From the NCBI RefSeq assembly GCF_014202335.1, contig NZ_JACHGP010000013.1:124001-188000 (forward strand): 64,000 nucleotides of DNA. Reading direction: 5' to 3'. Shown here piece after piece: positions 34,405 through 43,850 of the stretch. Source of the stretch: Mycobacterium sp. AZCC_0083 (GTDB lineage: Bacteria > Actinomycetota > Actinomycetes > Mycobacteriales > Mycobacteriaceae). The notes beneath the pieces were generated by a model that ran no database searches, was not told the DNA's origin, and worked only from the letters and a program-made list of their open reading frames with translations. Positions within the stretch are counted from its first letter, which is position 1; the number at the start of each line of letters is the position of its first letter. The position numbers and the translations under genes are program-made.

Positions 34405-35420
34405 CGGCGCCAGAAGCGCGAAACCCCCAGCGCGCCAAGGGCGCCGATCGCGATTCCGGCCAAAGCGCCGGATACTCCGATCCCCGCGTGCACCTGCACG
34501 CGGGGAGTGATCACCGCGGGGTCTGGCGGGCCGACCGGTGCGGCGGCGAGACTGTCCGCCGACGTCGCGGCCCATGCCGTCGAGAACAGGATCAGTCGCG
34601 CGGTGATGTAGGCGAAGACCATCAGGCCAAGCACCGGACCGAACGTGGCGCCCGCCGGTCCGTGAATCACCGACTGCAGGTAGATCGACGCCACCTGTTT
34701 GAAGATCTCGAAGGCGACGGCCGCCAGCAGCCCCGCACGCACCGAACTCCGGAAGCTGACCGACTCACGCGGCAACCGGGCGATGATCCAGGTGAACAGC
34801 AGCCACGACACCACCAATGACAACAGCCACGACGCCACCCGCAGCAGTCCACCGATGGCCGAGACATCATGTATGCCAACCCAACCCAAGACCCGGGTCA
34901 TCACCGACTCGTTGCCAAGGGCGGTCAGCGCGATGGTCAGCGTCATCGCCACGAACGTCGACAGCAGGGCGATCAGATCCGACACCTTGGTCATCACGAA
35001 GTTGCCGGTCTCGCTGCGCTGCTCCCACATGGCGCTCAGCGCTTCGCGCAGGTTGGCCATCCAGCCAAGCCCGGCCCATGCGGCGGTGGCCAGGCCGATC
35101 ACACCGACCGAGGTCCTGGACGCGATCGCCGAGTCCATCAGCTTGATCAATTGCGGGCCAAGGTCGCCGGAGAAGCTCGCCTTGATGTTTGCCTCGATGC
35201 CGTCGAGGAGATCCGGCCTGCTGGCCAGGACGAAACCGCCAGCCGCGAAACCGACCATCAGCAGCGGGAACAGCGCGAAGATCGTGAAGTAGGTGATGCC
35301 GGCTGCGTAGAAGTCGCCCTTGCTGTCCTGATAGCGCTCCTGCGCCCGCATGACGCGGTCCAACCAGGCGAATCTGGCTCGCAGTCGGTCCATGAAACCC
35401 GGTTTGGCCGGCTCGGTCAC
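34401..35420 (-). CDS. YihY/virulence factor BrkB family membrane protein
   Basis: A 339-aa integral membrane protein with about six helices. FYAAGITYFTIFALFPLLM opens the domain, followed by a TATAAWAGLGW-like region and the late FGPVLGLMVFAYITARLILF. It corresponds to Rv3335c. The molecular role of the family is unsettled; the RNase BN assignment of the founding member was withdrawn. GTG start. It follows trpS by 16 bp and is probably in one transcript with it. Confidence 0.87.
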   Translation of the reverse strand: MTEPAKPGFMDRLRARFAWLDRVMRAQERYQDSKGDFYAAGITYFTIFALFPLLMVGFAAGGFVLASRPDLLDGIEANIKASFSGDLGPQLIKLMDSAIASRTSVGVIGLATAAWAGLGWMANLREALSAMWEQRSETGNFVMTKVSDLIALLSTFVAMTLTIALTALGNESVMTRVLGWVGIHDVSAIGGLLRVASWLLSLVVSWLLFTWIIARLPRESVSFRSSVRAGLLAAVAFEIFKQVASIYLQSVIHGPAGATFGPVLGLMVFAYITARLILFSTAWAATSADSLAAAPVGPPDPAVITPRVQVHAGIGVSGALAGIAIGALGALGVSRFWRR

Positions 35421-35436
35421 ACCAGCCTCCTGAGCG

Positions 35437-36465
35437 CTATGGGCGTTTCGGAAGAAACCCTAACCGGTCATAGACCCGCTGCAACGTCGTGGCAGACACG
35501 TCACGAGCGCGCTGCGCCCCCGTCGCCAGCGCGGACTCCAATTCGGCCGGGTCGGCGAGCATCTCGTCCACCCGCGCCTTGATCGGCGTGACGAACTCCA
35601 CCACGGCATCGGCGGTGTCGGCCTTCAGGTCGCCGTAACCGCGCCCGGCATAAGCCTCGACCAACTTGTCGACGTCGGTACCGGTTACGGCGGACTGGAT
35701 GGTCAGCAGGTTGGACACGCCCGGCTTGGCCTGCGCGTCGAAGCGGATCTCGCGCTCGCTGTCGGTGACGGCCGAGCGGATCTTCTTGGCGGTCTTCTTC
35801 GGGTCGTCGAGCAGGCTGATCAGTCCCGCGTCGCTGGCGGCCGACTTGCTCATCTTCGCGCTCGGATCCTGCAGGTCGTAGATCTTGGCGGTGGCCTTCT
35901 GGATCATCGGCTCAGGCACGACGAACGTGTCGGGGAATCGCGCGTTGAACCGCTGCGCGACGTCGCGCGAGAGTTCCAGATGCTGGCGCTGATCCTCGCC
36001 GACCGGCACCACGTCGGTGTCGTAGAGCAGCACGTCCGCGGCCATCAGCACCGGGTAGGTGAACAGGCCGACGGTCGTCGCGTCCGCGCCCTCCTTCTGC
36101 GACTTGTCCTTGAACTGCGTCATCCGCGACGCCTGCCCAAATCCGGTGAAACAGCCAAGTACCCAAGCCAATTCGGCGTGCGTGGGCACGTGGCTCTGCA
36201 CGAAGACCGTCGATCGGGCGGGGTCGATACCCAACGCAAGGTATTGCGCAGCGGTCACCAGGGTGCGCTTGCGCAGCAGCTCCGGATCCTGCGGAAGGGT
36301 GATCGCGTGCAGGTCGACGACGCAGAAGTACGCGTCATAGCCGTCCTGCAAGGCTACCCACTGACCGACCGCACCCAGCGCGTTGCCGAGGTGAAGGGAA
36401 TCGGAGGTGGGTTGCGCGCCCGAGAAGACGACTCTTCGCGGCGCCGCTGTGGCGTTGGTGCTCAT
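35437..36465 (-). CDS. trpS: Tryptophanyl-tRNA synthetase
   Basis: Class Ic aminoacyl-tRNA synthetase charging tRNA-Trp; 342 aa, normal for bacteria. The HIGH-like motif is PTSDSLHLGNALG and the KMSKS loop SAKMSKSAAS. ATG at 36465 fits the family start MSTN; the frame extends to 36501. xthA lies upstream in the same direction, 16 bp away. Equivalent to Rv3336c. Confidence 0.96.
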   Translation of the reverse strand: MSTNATAAPRRVVFSGAQPTSDSLHLGNALGAVGQWVALQDGYDAYFCVVDLHAITLPQDPELLRKRTLVTAAQYLALGIDPARSTVFVQSHVPTHAELAWVLGCFTGFGQASRMTQFKDKSQKEGADATTVGLFTYPVLMAADVLLYDTDVVPVGEDQRQHLELSRDVAQRFNARFPDTFVVPEPMIQKATAKIYDLQDPSAKMSKSAASDAGLISLLDDPKKTAKKIRSAVTDSEREIRFDAQAKPGVSNLLTIQSAVTGTDVDKLVEAYAGRGYGDLKADTADAVVEFVTPIKARVDEMLADPAELESALATGAQRARDVSATTLQRVYDRLGFLPKRP

Positions 36466-36481
36466 GATGACTTCAATACTT

Positions 36482-37297
36482 TCACGCCGGGCCAACTCCA
36501 TATTCGACGGTCACGGGCGCGTGGTCGGACCAGCGCAATGCGTAGGCCTCGGGCCGCTCGACATAGGCGGCGAGCAGGCGCGGGGCCAGCGCAGCACTGG
36601 CGAGCTGGTAGTCGATCCGCCATCCGGCATCGTTGTCGAACGCCTTGCCCCGCCACGACCACCAGCTGTACGGGCCTGCCACGCCAGGATGAAGGACGCG
36701 GACCACGTCCACCCATCCGGTGGCCAGCAGGTCGGTCAGCCACCGACGCTCGCTCGGCAGGAAGCCCGACTTCTTCTGGTTGGCCTTCCACGCCTTGATG
36801 TCGGACTCGGTGTGGCCGATGTTCCAGTCGCCGCACACCACCGCGCCGCGTTTCCCCGACGAGTTCAGGACGGCCATCCGGCTCGCGATGGCCGCCATGA
36901 AGCGTTCCTTCTCCAGCTGCCGGTCGGTGTCGGCCTCGCCGGTAGGGAAGTACACGCTGGCGACGGTGAGATCGCCCGTGTCCACCTCGAGATAGCGTCC
37001 GTGCGAGGCGAATTCGTCGGCCTCGGGCCCGATCAGCGTCCGGGTGATCGGGTGTCTGCTCAGCACGGCGACGCCGTTGCGGCCCTTGATGTGCGGATCG
37101 GCCGACGCCAGGTGCCAGCCGTCGGCGAGCGCGGGTGTCAGCGCGTCGGCCAGTTGCTCGTCGTCGGCCCGGGTCTCCTGCAGGCATACGACGTCGGCCG
37201 TCGTCTCCTTCAGCCAGGCCAGAAGGCCGAGATTGTCGGTGGATCGCTGCCTGACTGCGGCGCGGATTCCGTTCACGTTGATGGTGCTGACGATCAC
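36482..37297 (-). CDS. xthA: Exodeoxyribonuclease III (AP endonuclease)
   Basis: A 271-aa DNA repair nuclease that cleaves at abasic sites. Metal and catalytic residues are visible: N in VNGIR, E in CLQETR, VVCGDWNIGHTESDIK and the terminal WSDHAPV. The GTG start at 37297 is the only good option. In M. tuberculosis xthA is in another region, so its place next to trpS is a local arrangement. Confidence 0.93.
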   Translation of the reverse strand: MIVSTINVNGIRAAVRQRSTDNLGLLAWLKETTADVVCLQETRADDEQLADALTPALADGWHLASADPHIKGRNGVAVLSRHPITRTLIGPEADEFASHGRYLEVDTGDLTVASVYFPTGEADTDRQLEKERFMAAIASRMAVLNSSGKRGAVVCGDWNIGHTESDIKAWKANQKKSGFLPSERRWLTDLLATGWVDVVRVLHPGVAGPYSWWSWRGKAFDNDAGWRIDYQLASAALAPRLLAAYVERPEAYALRWSDHAPVTVEYGVGPA

Positions 37298-37306
37298 CGG
37301 GCGACC

Positions 37307-37621
37307 CTAGCCGAGGGCGCCAAAGCGGCGGTGCAGCGACTGCTTCGAGACGCCGAGCAGACAGCCGATCTCGGCCCAGGAATATCCGGCGACGCGACCG
37401 GCCCGGATCGCCTCTGCGTAACGCTGTCGGGCGCGGTCGAGGTCGTCACGGGCGTCGGCGAGTTCACGACCACACGCCCCACTGGCGATCTCGACGAAGA
37501 CGGGGTCGGGCCCATCGGGCACGGGCGGCCGCGGCTGCGCTTGCTCGATCTCTTCCAGCGCCTTGCGACGTAGCGCGGCGATCGTGGGATCGGAAACCCA
37601 CCACGGTTCGGTCTCCTCCAT
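37307..37621 (-). CDS. Small helix-turn-helix protein
   Basis: A 104-aa hydrophilic protein. A predicted coiled or helical middle (residues 40-75) precedes a C-terminal helix-turn-helix, GYSWAEIGCLLGVSKQSLHRR, of the sigma-region-4-like or MerR-like type. It ends 9 bp before xthA on the same strand and may be in one operon with it. Probably a DNA-binding regulator; no further role can be assigned. Confidence 0.72.
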   Translation of the reverse strand: MEETEPWWVSDPTIAALRRKALEEIEQAQPRPPVPDGPDPVFVEIASGACGRELADARDDLDRARQRYAEAIRAGRVAGYSWAEIGCLLGVSKQSLHRRFGALG

Positions 37622-37754
37622 GGGAAGTACCTCCGCTCTGCGCCGTCAACATTTGATGACGCCGCACGGAAGCATGTCTCCTCCCACCGACAAGACCTAC
37701 GTCTGACCAAGCCCATTCTTGCGGTACCGGCGGTATCACCTTAGTGTCGGCCGC

Positions 37755-38594
37755 ATGCCTGAACGCGATCCGATCCACGAAGGCTCGGGAGAACCGATCG
37801 TCCTGCTCCATCCGTTCCTGTGCTCGCAGAACGTATGGCGGACCGTCGCCGACCAGCTTGCCGACACCGGCCGCTTCGAGGTGTTCGCCCCGACCATGGC
37901 CGGCCACCACGGCGGTCCCCGGTCGGGCACCTGGCTGCTGGACATCAACACGCTCGTCGACCACGTGGAACGCCAGATGGACGAGCTCGGCTGGCAGACC
38001 GCTCACGTGGTCGGCAACTCGCTTGGCGGATGGGCGGCGTTCGAGCTGGAGCGCCGCGGGCGGGCCCGCAGCCTGACCGCGATCGCGCCGGCAGGCGGCT
38101 GGACCCGCTACTCGCCGACGAAGTTCGAGACGGTCGGCAAGTTCCTCCTCGGCGGCCCTGCGCTGCTACTCGCGCGCCTTCTCGGCCCACGGATCCTCGA
38201 CCTGCCGTTCGCGCGCCGCCTGGCGACGCTGCCGATCAGCGGGCCCGCCGACGGGCCTAGCCAACCCGACCTGCTCGCCCTGATGGATGACGCGACGCAC
38301 TGCCCGGCCTACTTCCAGCTGCTGGTCAGGACTCTGCTGCTGCCGGGGCTCGCCGAACTGGCCAACGCGTCGGCGCCTACCCAGCTGGTGCTCTGCGAGA
38401 AGGACCGGGTGTTCCCGTCGCCGCGAGGCAACCGGTACTTCACCACGAACCTGGCCCCTGGCTCGGAAGTGATCCGACTCGACGGAGTCGGTCACATCCC
38501 GATGCTGGAGGCGCCGGGCCGGGTGACCGAGCTGATCGCCGAGTTCGTCGATCAAAACACCGAACCGGGGCGGCTGGCGTCACCCGCAGGCTGA
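37755..38594 (+). CDS. Alpha/beta hydrolase
   Basis: A 279-aa alpha/beta-fold hydrolase. The oxyanion region is VLLHPFLCSQNVW, the nucleophile elbow GNSLGGW, the acid probably in LCEKDRVFP, and the histidine in GVGHIPMLE. Equivalent to Rv3338. ATG at 37755 is the first after a low-homology leader. Substrate unknown. The stop lies 1 bp from that of convergent icd1. Confidence 0.88.
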   Translation: MPERDPIHEGSGEPIVLLHPFLCSQNVWRTVADQLADTGRFEVFAPTMAGHHGGPRSGTWLLDINTLVDHVERQMDELGWQTAHVVGNSLGGWAAFELERRGRARSLTAIAPAGGWTRYSPTKFETVGKFLLGGPALLLARLLGPRILDLPFARRLATLPISGPADGPSQPDLLALMDDATHCPAYFQLLVRTLLLPGLAELANASAPTQLVLCEKDRVFPSPRGNRYFTTNLAPGSEVIRLDGVGHIPMLEAPGRVTELIAEFVDQNTEPGRLASPAG

Positions 38595-38595
38595 G

Positions 38596-39813
38596 TTAGC
38601 GCAGCGCCGTCTTGAGGTGGTCGGCGATCGTGGCGAGATACTCCTCGCTGGTCTCCCAGCCCTGTTCGGGCCCGATCAGGATGGCGAGGTCCTTGGTCAT
38701 GTGGCCGCCCTCGACGGTCCCGATCACGACTTCCTCCAGCGTCTCGGCGAACTCGATCACCTCGGGGGTGTTGTCGAGCTTGCCGCGGTGCTCCAGCCCG
38801 CGGGTCCAGGCGAAGATCGACGCGATCGGATTCGTCGACGTCGCCTTGCCCGCCTGGTGCTGGCGGTAGTGCCGGGTCACGGTGCCGTGTGCGGCCTCCG
38901 CCTCGACCGTCTGACCGTCCGGTGTCATAAGCACCGAGGTCATCAGCCCCAGTGAGCCGTAACCCTGTGCGACGGTGTCGGATTGGACGTCGCCGTCGTA
39001 GTTCTTGCAGGCCCAGACGTAGCCGCCCTCCCATTTCAGGCAAGAGGCGACCATGTCGTCGATCAGCCGGTGCTCGTAGGTCAGGCCCTTGGCGTCGAAC
39101 TCGGCCTTGAACTCCTCGTCGAAGATGCGCTGGAACTCGTCCTTGAACATGCCGTCGTAACCCTTGAGGATGGTGTTCTTCGTGGACAGGTAGACGGGGT
39201 AATTCTGTTGCAGCCCATACTTGAACGACGATCGGGCGAAGTCCTGGATGGACTTCTTGAAGTTGTACATGCCCATGATGACGCCGCCGCCATCGGGGAT
39301 CTGGACGACGTCGTGCACCATCGGTTCGCTGCCGTCATCCGGGGTGAACGTCACCGTGAACGTGCCGGGCCTGTCGACCTTGGTGTTGAAGGCGCGGTAC
39401 TGGTCGCCGAAGGCGTGCCTGCCGATGATGATCGGCTTGGTCCAGCCGGGCACCAATCGCGGCACGTTCTTGATCACGATCGGCGCGCGGAAGATGGTGC
39501 CGCCCAGAATGTTACGGATCGTTCCGTTGGGCGACAGCCACATCTGCTTGAGGCCGAACTCCTTCACGCGGGCCTCGTCGGGCGTGATGGTGGCGCACTT
39601 GACCCCCACGTGGTGCTTCTTGATGGCGTTCGCCGCGTCGACGGTGACCTGATCGTCGGTCTCGTCGCGGTACTCGATGCCGAGGTCGTAGTAATCCAGG
39701 TCGACGTCGAGGTGCGGGAGGATCAACGTCTCCTTGATCAGCTTCCAGATGATGCGAGTCATCTCGTCGCCGTCGAGTTCGACGACCGTTCCCTCGACCT
39801 TGATCTTGGACAT
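38596..39813 (-). CDS. icd1: NADP-dependent isocitrate dehydrogenase, dimeric eukaryote-like type
   Basis: A 405-aa TCA-cycle enzyme oxidising isocitrate to 2-oxoglutarate. Substrate residues are in SPNGTIRNILGGTIFRAPI, the metal and substrate aspartates in IDDMVA, and NADP selectivity in AAHGTVTRHYR. Equivalent to Rv3339c. It starts 17 bp after icd2 and is probably co-transcribed with it. Confidence 0.95.
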   Translation of the reverse strand: MSKIKVEGTVVELDGDEMTRIIWKLIKETLILPHLDVDLDYYDLGIEYRDETDDQVTVDAANAIKKHHVGVKCATITPDEARVKEFGLKQMWLSPNGTIRNILGGTIFRAPIVIKNVPRLVPGWTKPIIIGRHAFGDQYRAFNTKVDRPGTFTVTFTPDDGSEPMVHDVVQIPDGGGVIMGMYNFKKSIQDFARSSFKYGLQQNYPVYLSTKNTILKGYDGMFKDEFQRIFDEEFKAEFDAKGLTYEHRLIDDMVASCLKWEGGYVWACKNYDGDVQSDTVAQGYGSLGLMTSVLMTPDGQTVEAEAAHGTVTRHYRQHQAGKATSTNPIASIFAWTRGLEHRGKLDNTPEVIEFAETLEEVVIGTVEGGHMTKDLAILIGPEQGWETSEEYLATIADHLKTALR

Positions 39814-39830
39814 GCGGGCTTGTCCTCCCT

Positions 39831-42068
39831 CTAGGCTCGAGCGGCCTCCAGCGCCTCGTTGAACGTCTTGCTCGGCCGCATCACCGCCGTGATCTTCTCC
39901 GCGTCCGGGTAGTAGTAACCACCGATGTCGACGGAATCGCCCTGCACCTCGTTGAGTTCGGCCACGATCGTGTCTTCATTCTCGGCAAGCGACTTGGCCA
40001 GCGGAGCGAAGTGTTCGGCCAGCTCCTTGTCCTCGGTCTGCGCGGCGAGCTCCAGCGCCCAGTACATGGCCAGGTAGAACTGGCTGCCCCGGTTGTCGAT
40101 CTCACCGGTCTTGCGCGACGGGTTCTTGTTGTTGTCCAACAGCTTTCCCGTCGCCGCATCGAGCGTCTTGGCGAGTAGCTTGGCCCGCGGGTTGTCGGTC
40201 TTCTTGCCGAGATCCTCCAGGCTGACGGCCAACGCGAGGAATTCGCCGAGCGAGTCCCAGCGCAAGTGGTTCTCCTCAACCAGCTGGCTGACGTGCTTGG
40301 GCGCCGAGCCACCGGCACCGGTCTCGTACAACCCGCCGCCTGCCATCAGCGGCACGATGGACAGCATCTTGGCGCTGGTGCCCAGCTCCAGGATCGGGAA
40401 CAGGTCAGTCAGGTAGTCGCGCAGGATGTTTCCGGTCGCGGCGATGGTGTCCTGCCCGCGCATGGCGCGCTCGATGGTGTGCCGCATGGCCCGTTCCTGC
40501 GACCTGATCGAGATGTCGAGACCCTCGGTGTCGTGGTCCTCGAGGTACGTGTTGACCTTCGTCCGCAATTCGTTCTCGTGCGGACGCCATACGTCGAGCC
40601 AGAACACCACCGGCATACCGGAGTCGCGGGCCCTGGTGACGGCCAGCTTCACCCAGTCGCGGATCGGGGCGTCCTTGACGACCGGCATGCGCCAGATGTC
40701 GCCCTCTTCTACGTTCTGCGTCAGCAGCACCTCGTCGGTGTCGTTGTCGACGATGTTGGCGACGCCGTCCTCGGGAATCTCGAATGTCTTGTCGTGGCTG
40801 CCGTACTCCTCGGCTTGCTGCGCCATCAGGCCCACGTTGGGGACGGTGCCCATCGTTGTCGGATCGAACTGGCCGTGCGTCTTACAGAAGTTGATGATCT
40901 CCTGGTAGATGCGGGAGAAGGTGGACTCGGGGTTGACGGCCTTGGTGTCCTTGGTCCGTCCGTCGGCGCCCCACATCTTGCCGCCGAGGCGGATCATCGC
41001 CGGCATCGACGCGTCCACGATGACGTCGCTTGGTGAGTGGAAGTTCGAGATGCCCTTGGCCGAGTCCACCATCGCCAGCTCGGGCCGGTGCTCGTGGCAG
41101 GCGTGCAGGTCGCGGATGATCTCCTCGTGTTGCGACGCGGGCAGCGACTCGATCTTGGCGTACAGATCGGAGAGCCCGTTGTTGACGTTGACGCCCAACT
41201 CGTCGAACAGCTTCTGGTGCTTGGCAAACGCGTCCTTGTAGAAGACCTTCACCGCGTGGCCGAAGACGATGGGGTGGCTGACCTTCATCATCGTCGCCTT
41301 GACGTGCAGCGAGAACATCACGCCGGTCTCGTACGCGTCCTGCATCTGCTCTTCGTAGAAGTCGCACAGCGCCTTCTTGCTCATGAACATGCTGTCGATG
41401 ATGTCGCCGTCGTCCAACTTCACCTCGGGCTTGAGCACGATCGTCTCGCCGCTCTTGGTGATCAGCTCCATCCGGACGTTGCGGGCCTTGTCCAGCGTCA
41501 GCGACTTCTCGCCGTGGTAGAAGTCGCCGTGGTTCATGGTCGCCACGTGGGTGCGCGACGCCTGCGACCACGGGCTCATGCTGTGCGGGTGCTTCCTGGC
41601 GTATTCCTTGACCGCCTTGGGTGCGCGCCGGTCCGAGTTGCCTTCGCGGAGCACGGGATTCACCGCGCTGCCCAAGCAGGTGCCGTAGCGCTCCTTGAGC
41701 TTGCGCTCCTCGTCGGTCTTCGGTTCGCCGGGGTAGTCCGGCACGGCGTAGCCCTTGGCTTGCAGTTCCTTGATGGCGGCCAGCAGCTGCGGCACCGAGG
41801 CGCTGATGTTCGGCAGCTTGATGATGTTGGTCTCCGGCAACTGCGTCAGCTTGCCGAGGGCGGCCAAGTTGTCCGGCACGCGCTGCTCTTCGGTGAGGTA
41901 GTCGCCGAACTCCGCAAGGATGCGCGCGGCCACGGAGATGTCGCTGGTCTTGACGTCGATGCCGGCTGCGTCGGCAAAGGCGCGTATCACGGGCAGGAAG
42001 GCGTACGTCGCAAGCAACGGAGCCTCGTCGGTCAGGGTGTAGATGATGGTTGGCTGCTGGGCATTCAT
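39831..42068 (-). CDS. icd2: Monomeric NADP-dependent isocitrate dehydrogenase
   Basis: A 745-aa single-subunit isocitrate dehydrogenase, unrelated in overall layout to icd1. Typical sequences are TIIYTLTDEAPLLATYAFLP at the start and ADGRTKDTKAVNPESTFSRI. ATG at 42068 is favoured by GGGAG 8 nt upstream over GTG at 42074. Equivalent to Rv0066c, which in M. tuberculosis is far from icd1; here the two isozymes are neighbours. Confidence 0.95.
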   Translation of the reverse strand: MNAQQPTIIYTLTDEAPLLATYAFLPVIRAFADAAGIDVKTSDISVAARILAEFGDYLTEEQRVPDNLAALGKLTQLPETNIIKLPNISASVPQLLAAIKELQAKGYAVPDYPGEPKTDEERKLKERYGTCLGSAVNPVLREGNSDRRAPKAVKEYARKHPHSMSPWSQASRTHVATMNHGDFYHGEKSLTLDKARNVRMELITKSGETIVLKPEVKLDDGDIIDSMFMSKKALCDFYEEQMQDAYETGVMFSLHVKATMMKVSHPIVFGHAVKVFYKDAFAKHQKLFDELGVNVNNGLSDLYAKIESLPASQHEEIIRDLHACHEHRPELAMVDSAKGISNFHSPSDVIVDASMPAMIRLGGKMWGADGRTKDTKAVNPESTFSRIYQEIINFCKTHGQFDPTTMGTVPNVGLMAQQAEEYGSHDKTFEIPEDGVANIVDNDTDEVLLTQNVEEGDIWRMPVVKDAPIRDWVKLAVTRARDSGMPVVFWLDVWRPHENELRTKVNTYLEDHDTEGLDISIRSQERAMRHTIERAMRGQDTIAATGNILRDYLTDLFPILELGTSAKMLSIVPLMAGGGLYETGAGGSAPKHVSQLVEENHLRWDSLGEFLALAVSLEDLGKKTDNPRAKLLAKTLDAATGKLLDNNKNPSRKTGEIDNRGSQFYLAMYWALELAAQTEDKELAEHFAPLAKSLAENEDTIVAELNEVQGDSVDIGGYYYPDAEKITAVMRPSKTFNEALEAARA

Positions 42069-42250
42069 GGGCACTCTCCCGGCGTCACGGTGGGTCAGAA
42101 TCGGGTCAAACTCCGCGTCGAAAACTCGATCGAAACGGGGCCATCGGTATCACGTCGGGTACGACGCTACGCGGTCCGATCATGCTCCGGTTGGGCAGCG
42201 TATGAACCCGCGCTGGCACGCCGACGAGGTGGTGAGATACCCTTTGAATC

Positions 42251-42372
42251 GGTCATGAGTGCCAGCGTCAAGCCCCGGCTCGCTGGCCGGCAACCCTCCA
42301 ACCGCGGTGGGGTGCCCCGGGTGATTGACCAGGTTGAGTAGCCGACAGTCGGCTGCGAGGCAAGCGCGGGTC
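42251..42372 (+). promoter_or_regulatory. SAM-IV riboswitch
   Basis: The sequence from GGTCATGAGTGCCAGCGTCA through CCGGCAACCCTCCAACCGCG and GGTGGGGTGCCCCGGGTGA to GGCAAGCGCGGGTC reproduces the actinobacterial SAM-IV aptamer known upstream of Rv3340. It lies 140 bp before metC. S-adenosylmethionine binding should lower expression of metC-metX. The 5' flank 42069-42250 shows no other feature. Confidence 0.95.
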
Positions 42373-42512
42373 CGTTGGACGGGCCCCCCGAGAGACAGGG
42401 AAACCTGACGTGGAGGCTCATTTTGTGTCGTTGCACGTGACCCCGCTCCGTCGTTCGTCGACGGCGCAAGGGCGCTCTCGGTAACCATTCGATCCAGCAG
42501 GAGAAACATCGC

Positions 42513-43850
42513 ATGACCAATCCCGAATCCGACCCGACGGCCAACTGGGCCTTCGAAACCAAGCAGGTGCACGCGGGCCAGACACCGGACATCGCCACGA
42601 ACGCGCGGGCGCTGCCGATCTACCAGACCACGTCCTACACCTTCAACAGCACCGACCATGCCGCGGCGCTGTTCGGCCTCGCCGAGCCCGGCAACATCTA
42701 CACCCGGATCATGAACCCGACCACCGACGTCGTCGAGCAGCGCATCGCGGCGCTCGAGGGCGGCGTCGCCGCGCTGTTCCTGGCCTCCGGGCAGGCCGCC
42801 GAGACCTTCTCGATCCTCAACCTCGCGGCCGTCGGCGACCACATCGTCTCCAGCCCGCGCTTGTACGGCGGCACCTACAACCTGTTCCACTATTCGCTGC
42901 CCAAGCTCGGGATCGAGGTCAGCTTCGTCGAGGACCCCGACGACCTGGATTCGTGGCGGGCAGCGGTGCGGCCGAACACCAAGGCGTTCTTCGCCGAGAC
43001 GATCTCCAACCCGCAGATCGACATCCTCGACATCCCCGGCGTATCGGCGGTGGCCCACGAGAACGGCGTGCCCCTGATCGTCGACAACACGATCGCAACG
43101 CCGTACTTGATCCAGCCGATCGCCCTCGGCGCGGACATCGTCGTGCACTCGGCAACCAAGTACCTCGGCGGGCATGGTTCGGCGATCGCCGGCGTGATCG
43201 TCGACAGCGGCAAGTTCGACTGGACCAACGGCAAGTTCCCCGGCTTCACCGTCCCCGACCCGAGCTATCACGGCGTGGTGTACGCCGAACTCGGCCCGCC
43301 CGCCTTCGCGCTCAAGGCGCGAGTCCAGCTGCTGCGCGACTACGGCTCGGCCGCAGCGCCGTTCAACGCCTTCCTCATCGCCCAGGGATTAGAGACGCTG
43401 AGTCTGCGCGTTGAGCGTCATGTGGCCAATGCGCAACGCGTCGCCGAGTACCTGGCGGGCCACGACGGCGTCGTGTCGGTCAACTACGCAGGCCTGCCCA
43501 CGTCCCCGTGGTACGAGCTGGGACGGAAGTTGGCGCCGAAGGGCACCGGCGCCGTGCTGGCGTTCGAGCTGGCTGGCGGCATCGCGGCGGGCAAGGCGTT
43601 CGTCGACGCACTCACCCTGCACAGCCACGTCGCCAACATCGGCGACGTGCGTTCGCTGGTGATCCACCCGGCCTCGACGACGCACGCGCAGCTGTCCCCC
43701 GCCGAGCAGCTCGCGACGGGCGTCACCCCCGGACTGGTCCGGCTGGCGGTCGGCATCGAGGGCATCGACGACATCCTCGCCGACCTCGAGCAGGGCTTCG
43801 CCGCGGCCAAGCCGTTCTCCGGGGTGCCGGAGAACGCGGTGTCGGCATGA
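42513..43850 (+). CDS. metC: O-acetylhomoserine sulfhydrylase
   Basis: A 445-aa PLP enzyme making homocysteine from O-acetylhomoserine and sulfide. Motifs are YQTTSYTFNSTDHAAALFG, YTRIMNPT and the PLP lysine in HSATKYLGGHG. Named metC in mycobacteria (Rv3340), although the activity is MetY/MetZ-like. ATG with AGGAGAAACATCGC upstream. The stop overlaps the metX start (ATGA). Under SAM-IV control. Confidence 0.94.
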   Translation: MTNPESDPTANWAFETKQVHAGQTPDIATNARALPIYQTTSYTFNSTDHAAALFGLAEPGNIYTRIMNPTTDVVEQRIAALEGGVAALFLASGQAAETFSILNLAAVGDHIVSSPRLYGGTYNLFHYSLPKLGIEVSFVEDPDDLDSWRAAVRPNTKAFFAETISNPQIDILDIPGVSAVAHENGVPLIVDNTIATPYLIQPIALGADIVVHSATKYLGGHGSAIAGVIVDSGKFDWTNGKFPGFTVPDPSYHGVVYAELGPPAFALKARVQLLRDYGSAAAPFNAFLIAQGLETLSLRVERHVANAQRVAEYLAGHDGVVSVNYAGLPTSPWYELGRKLAPKGTGAVLAFELAGGIAAGKAFVDALTLHSHVANIGDVRSLVIHPASTTHAQLSPAEQLATGVTPGLVRLAVGIEGIDDILADLEQGFAAAKPFSGVPENAVSA

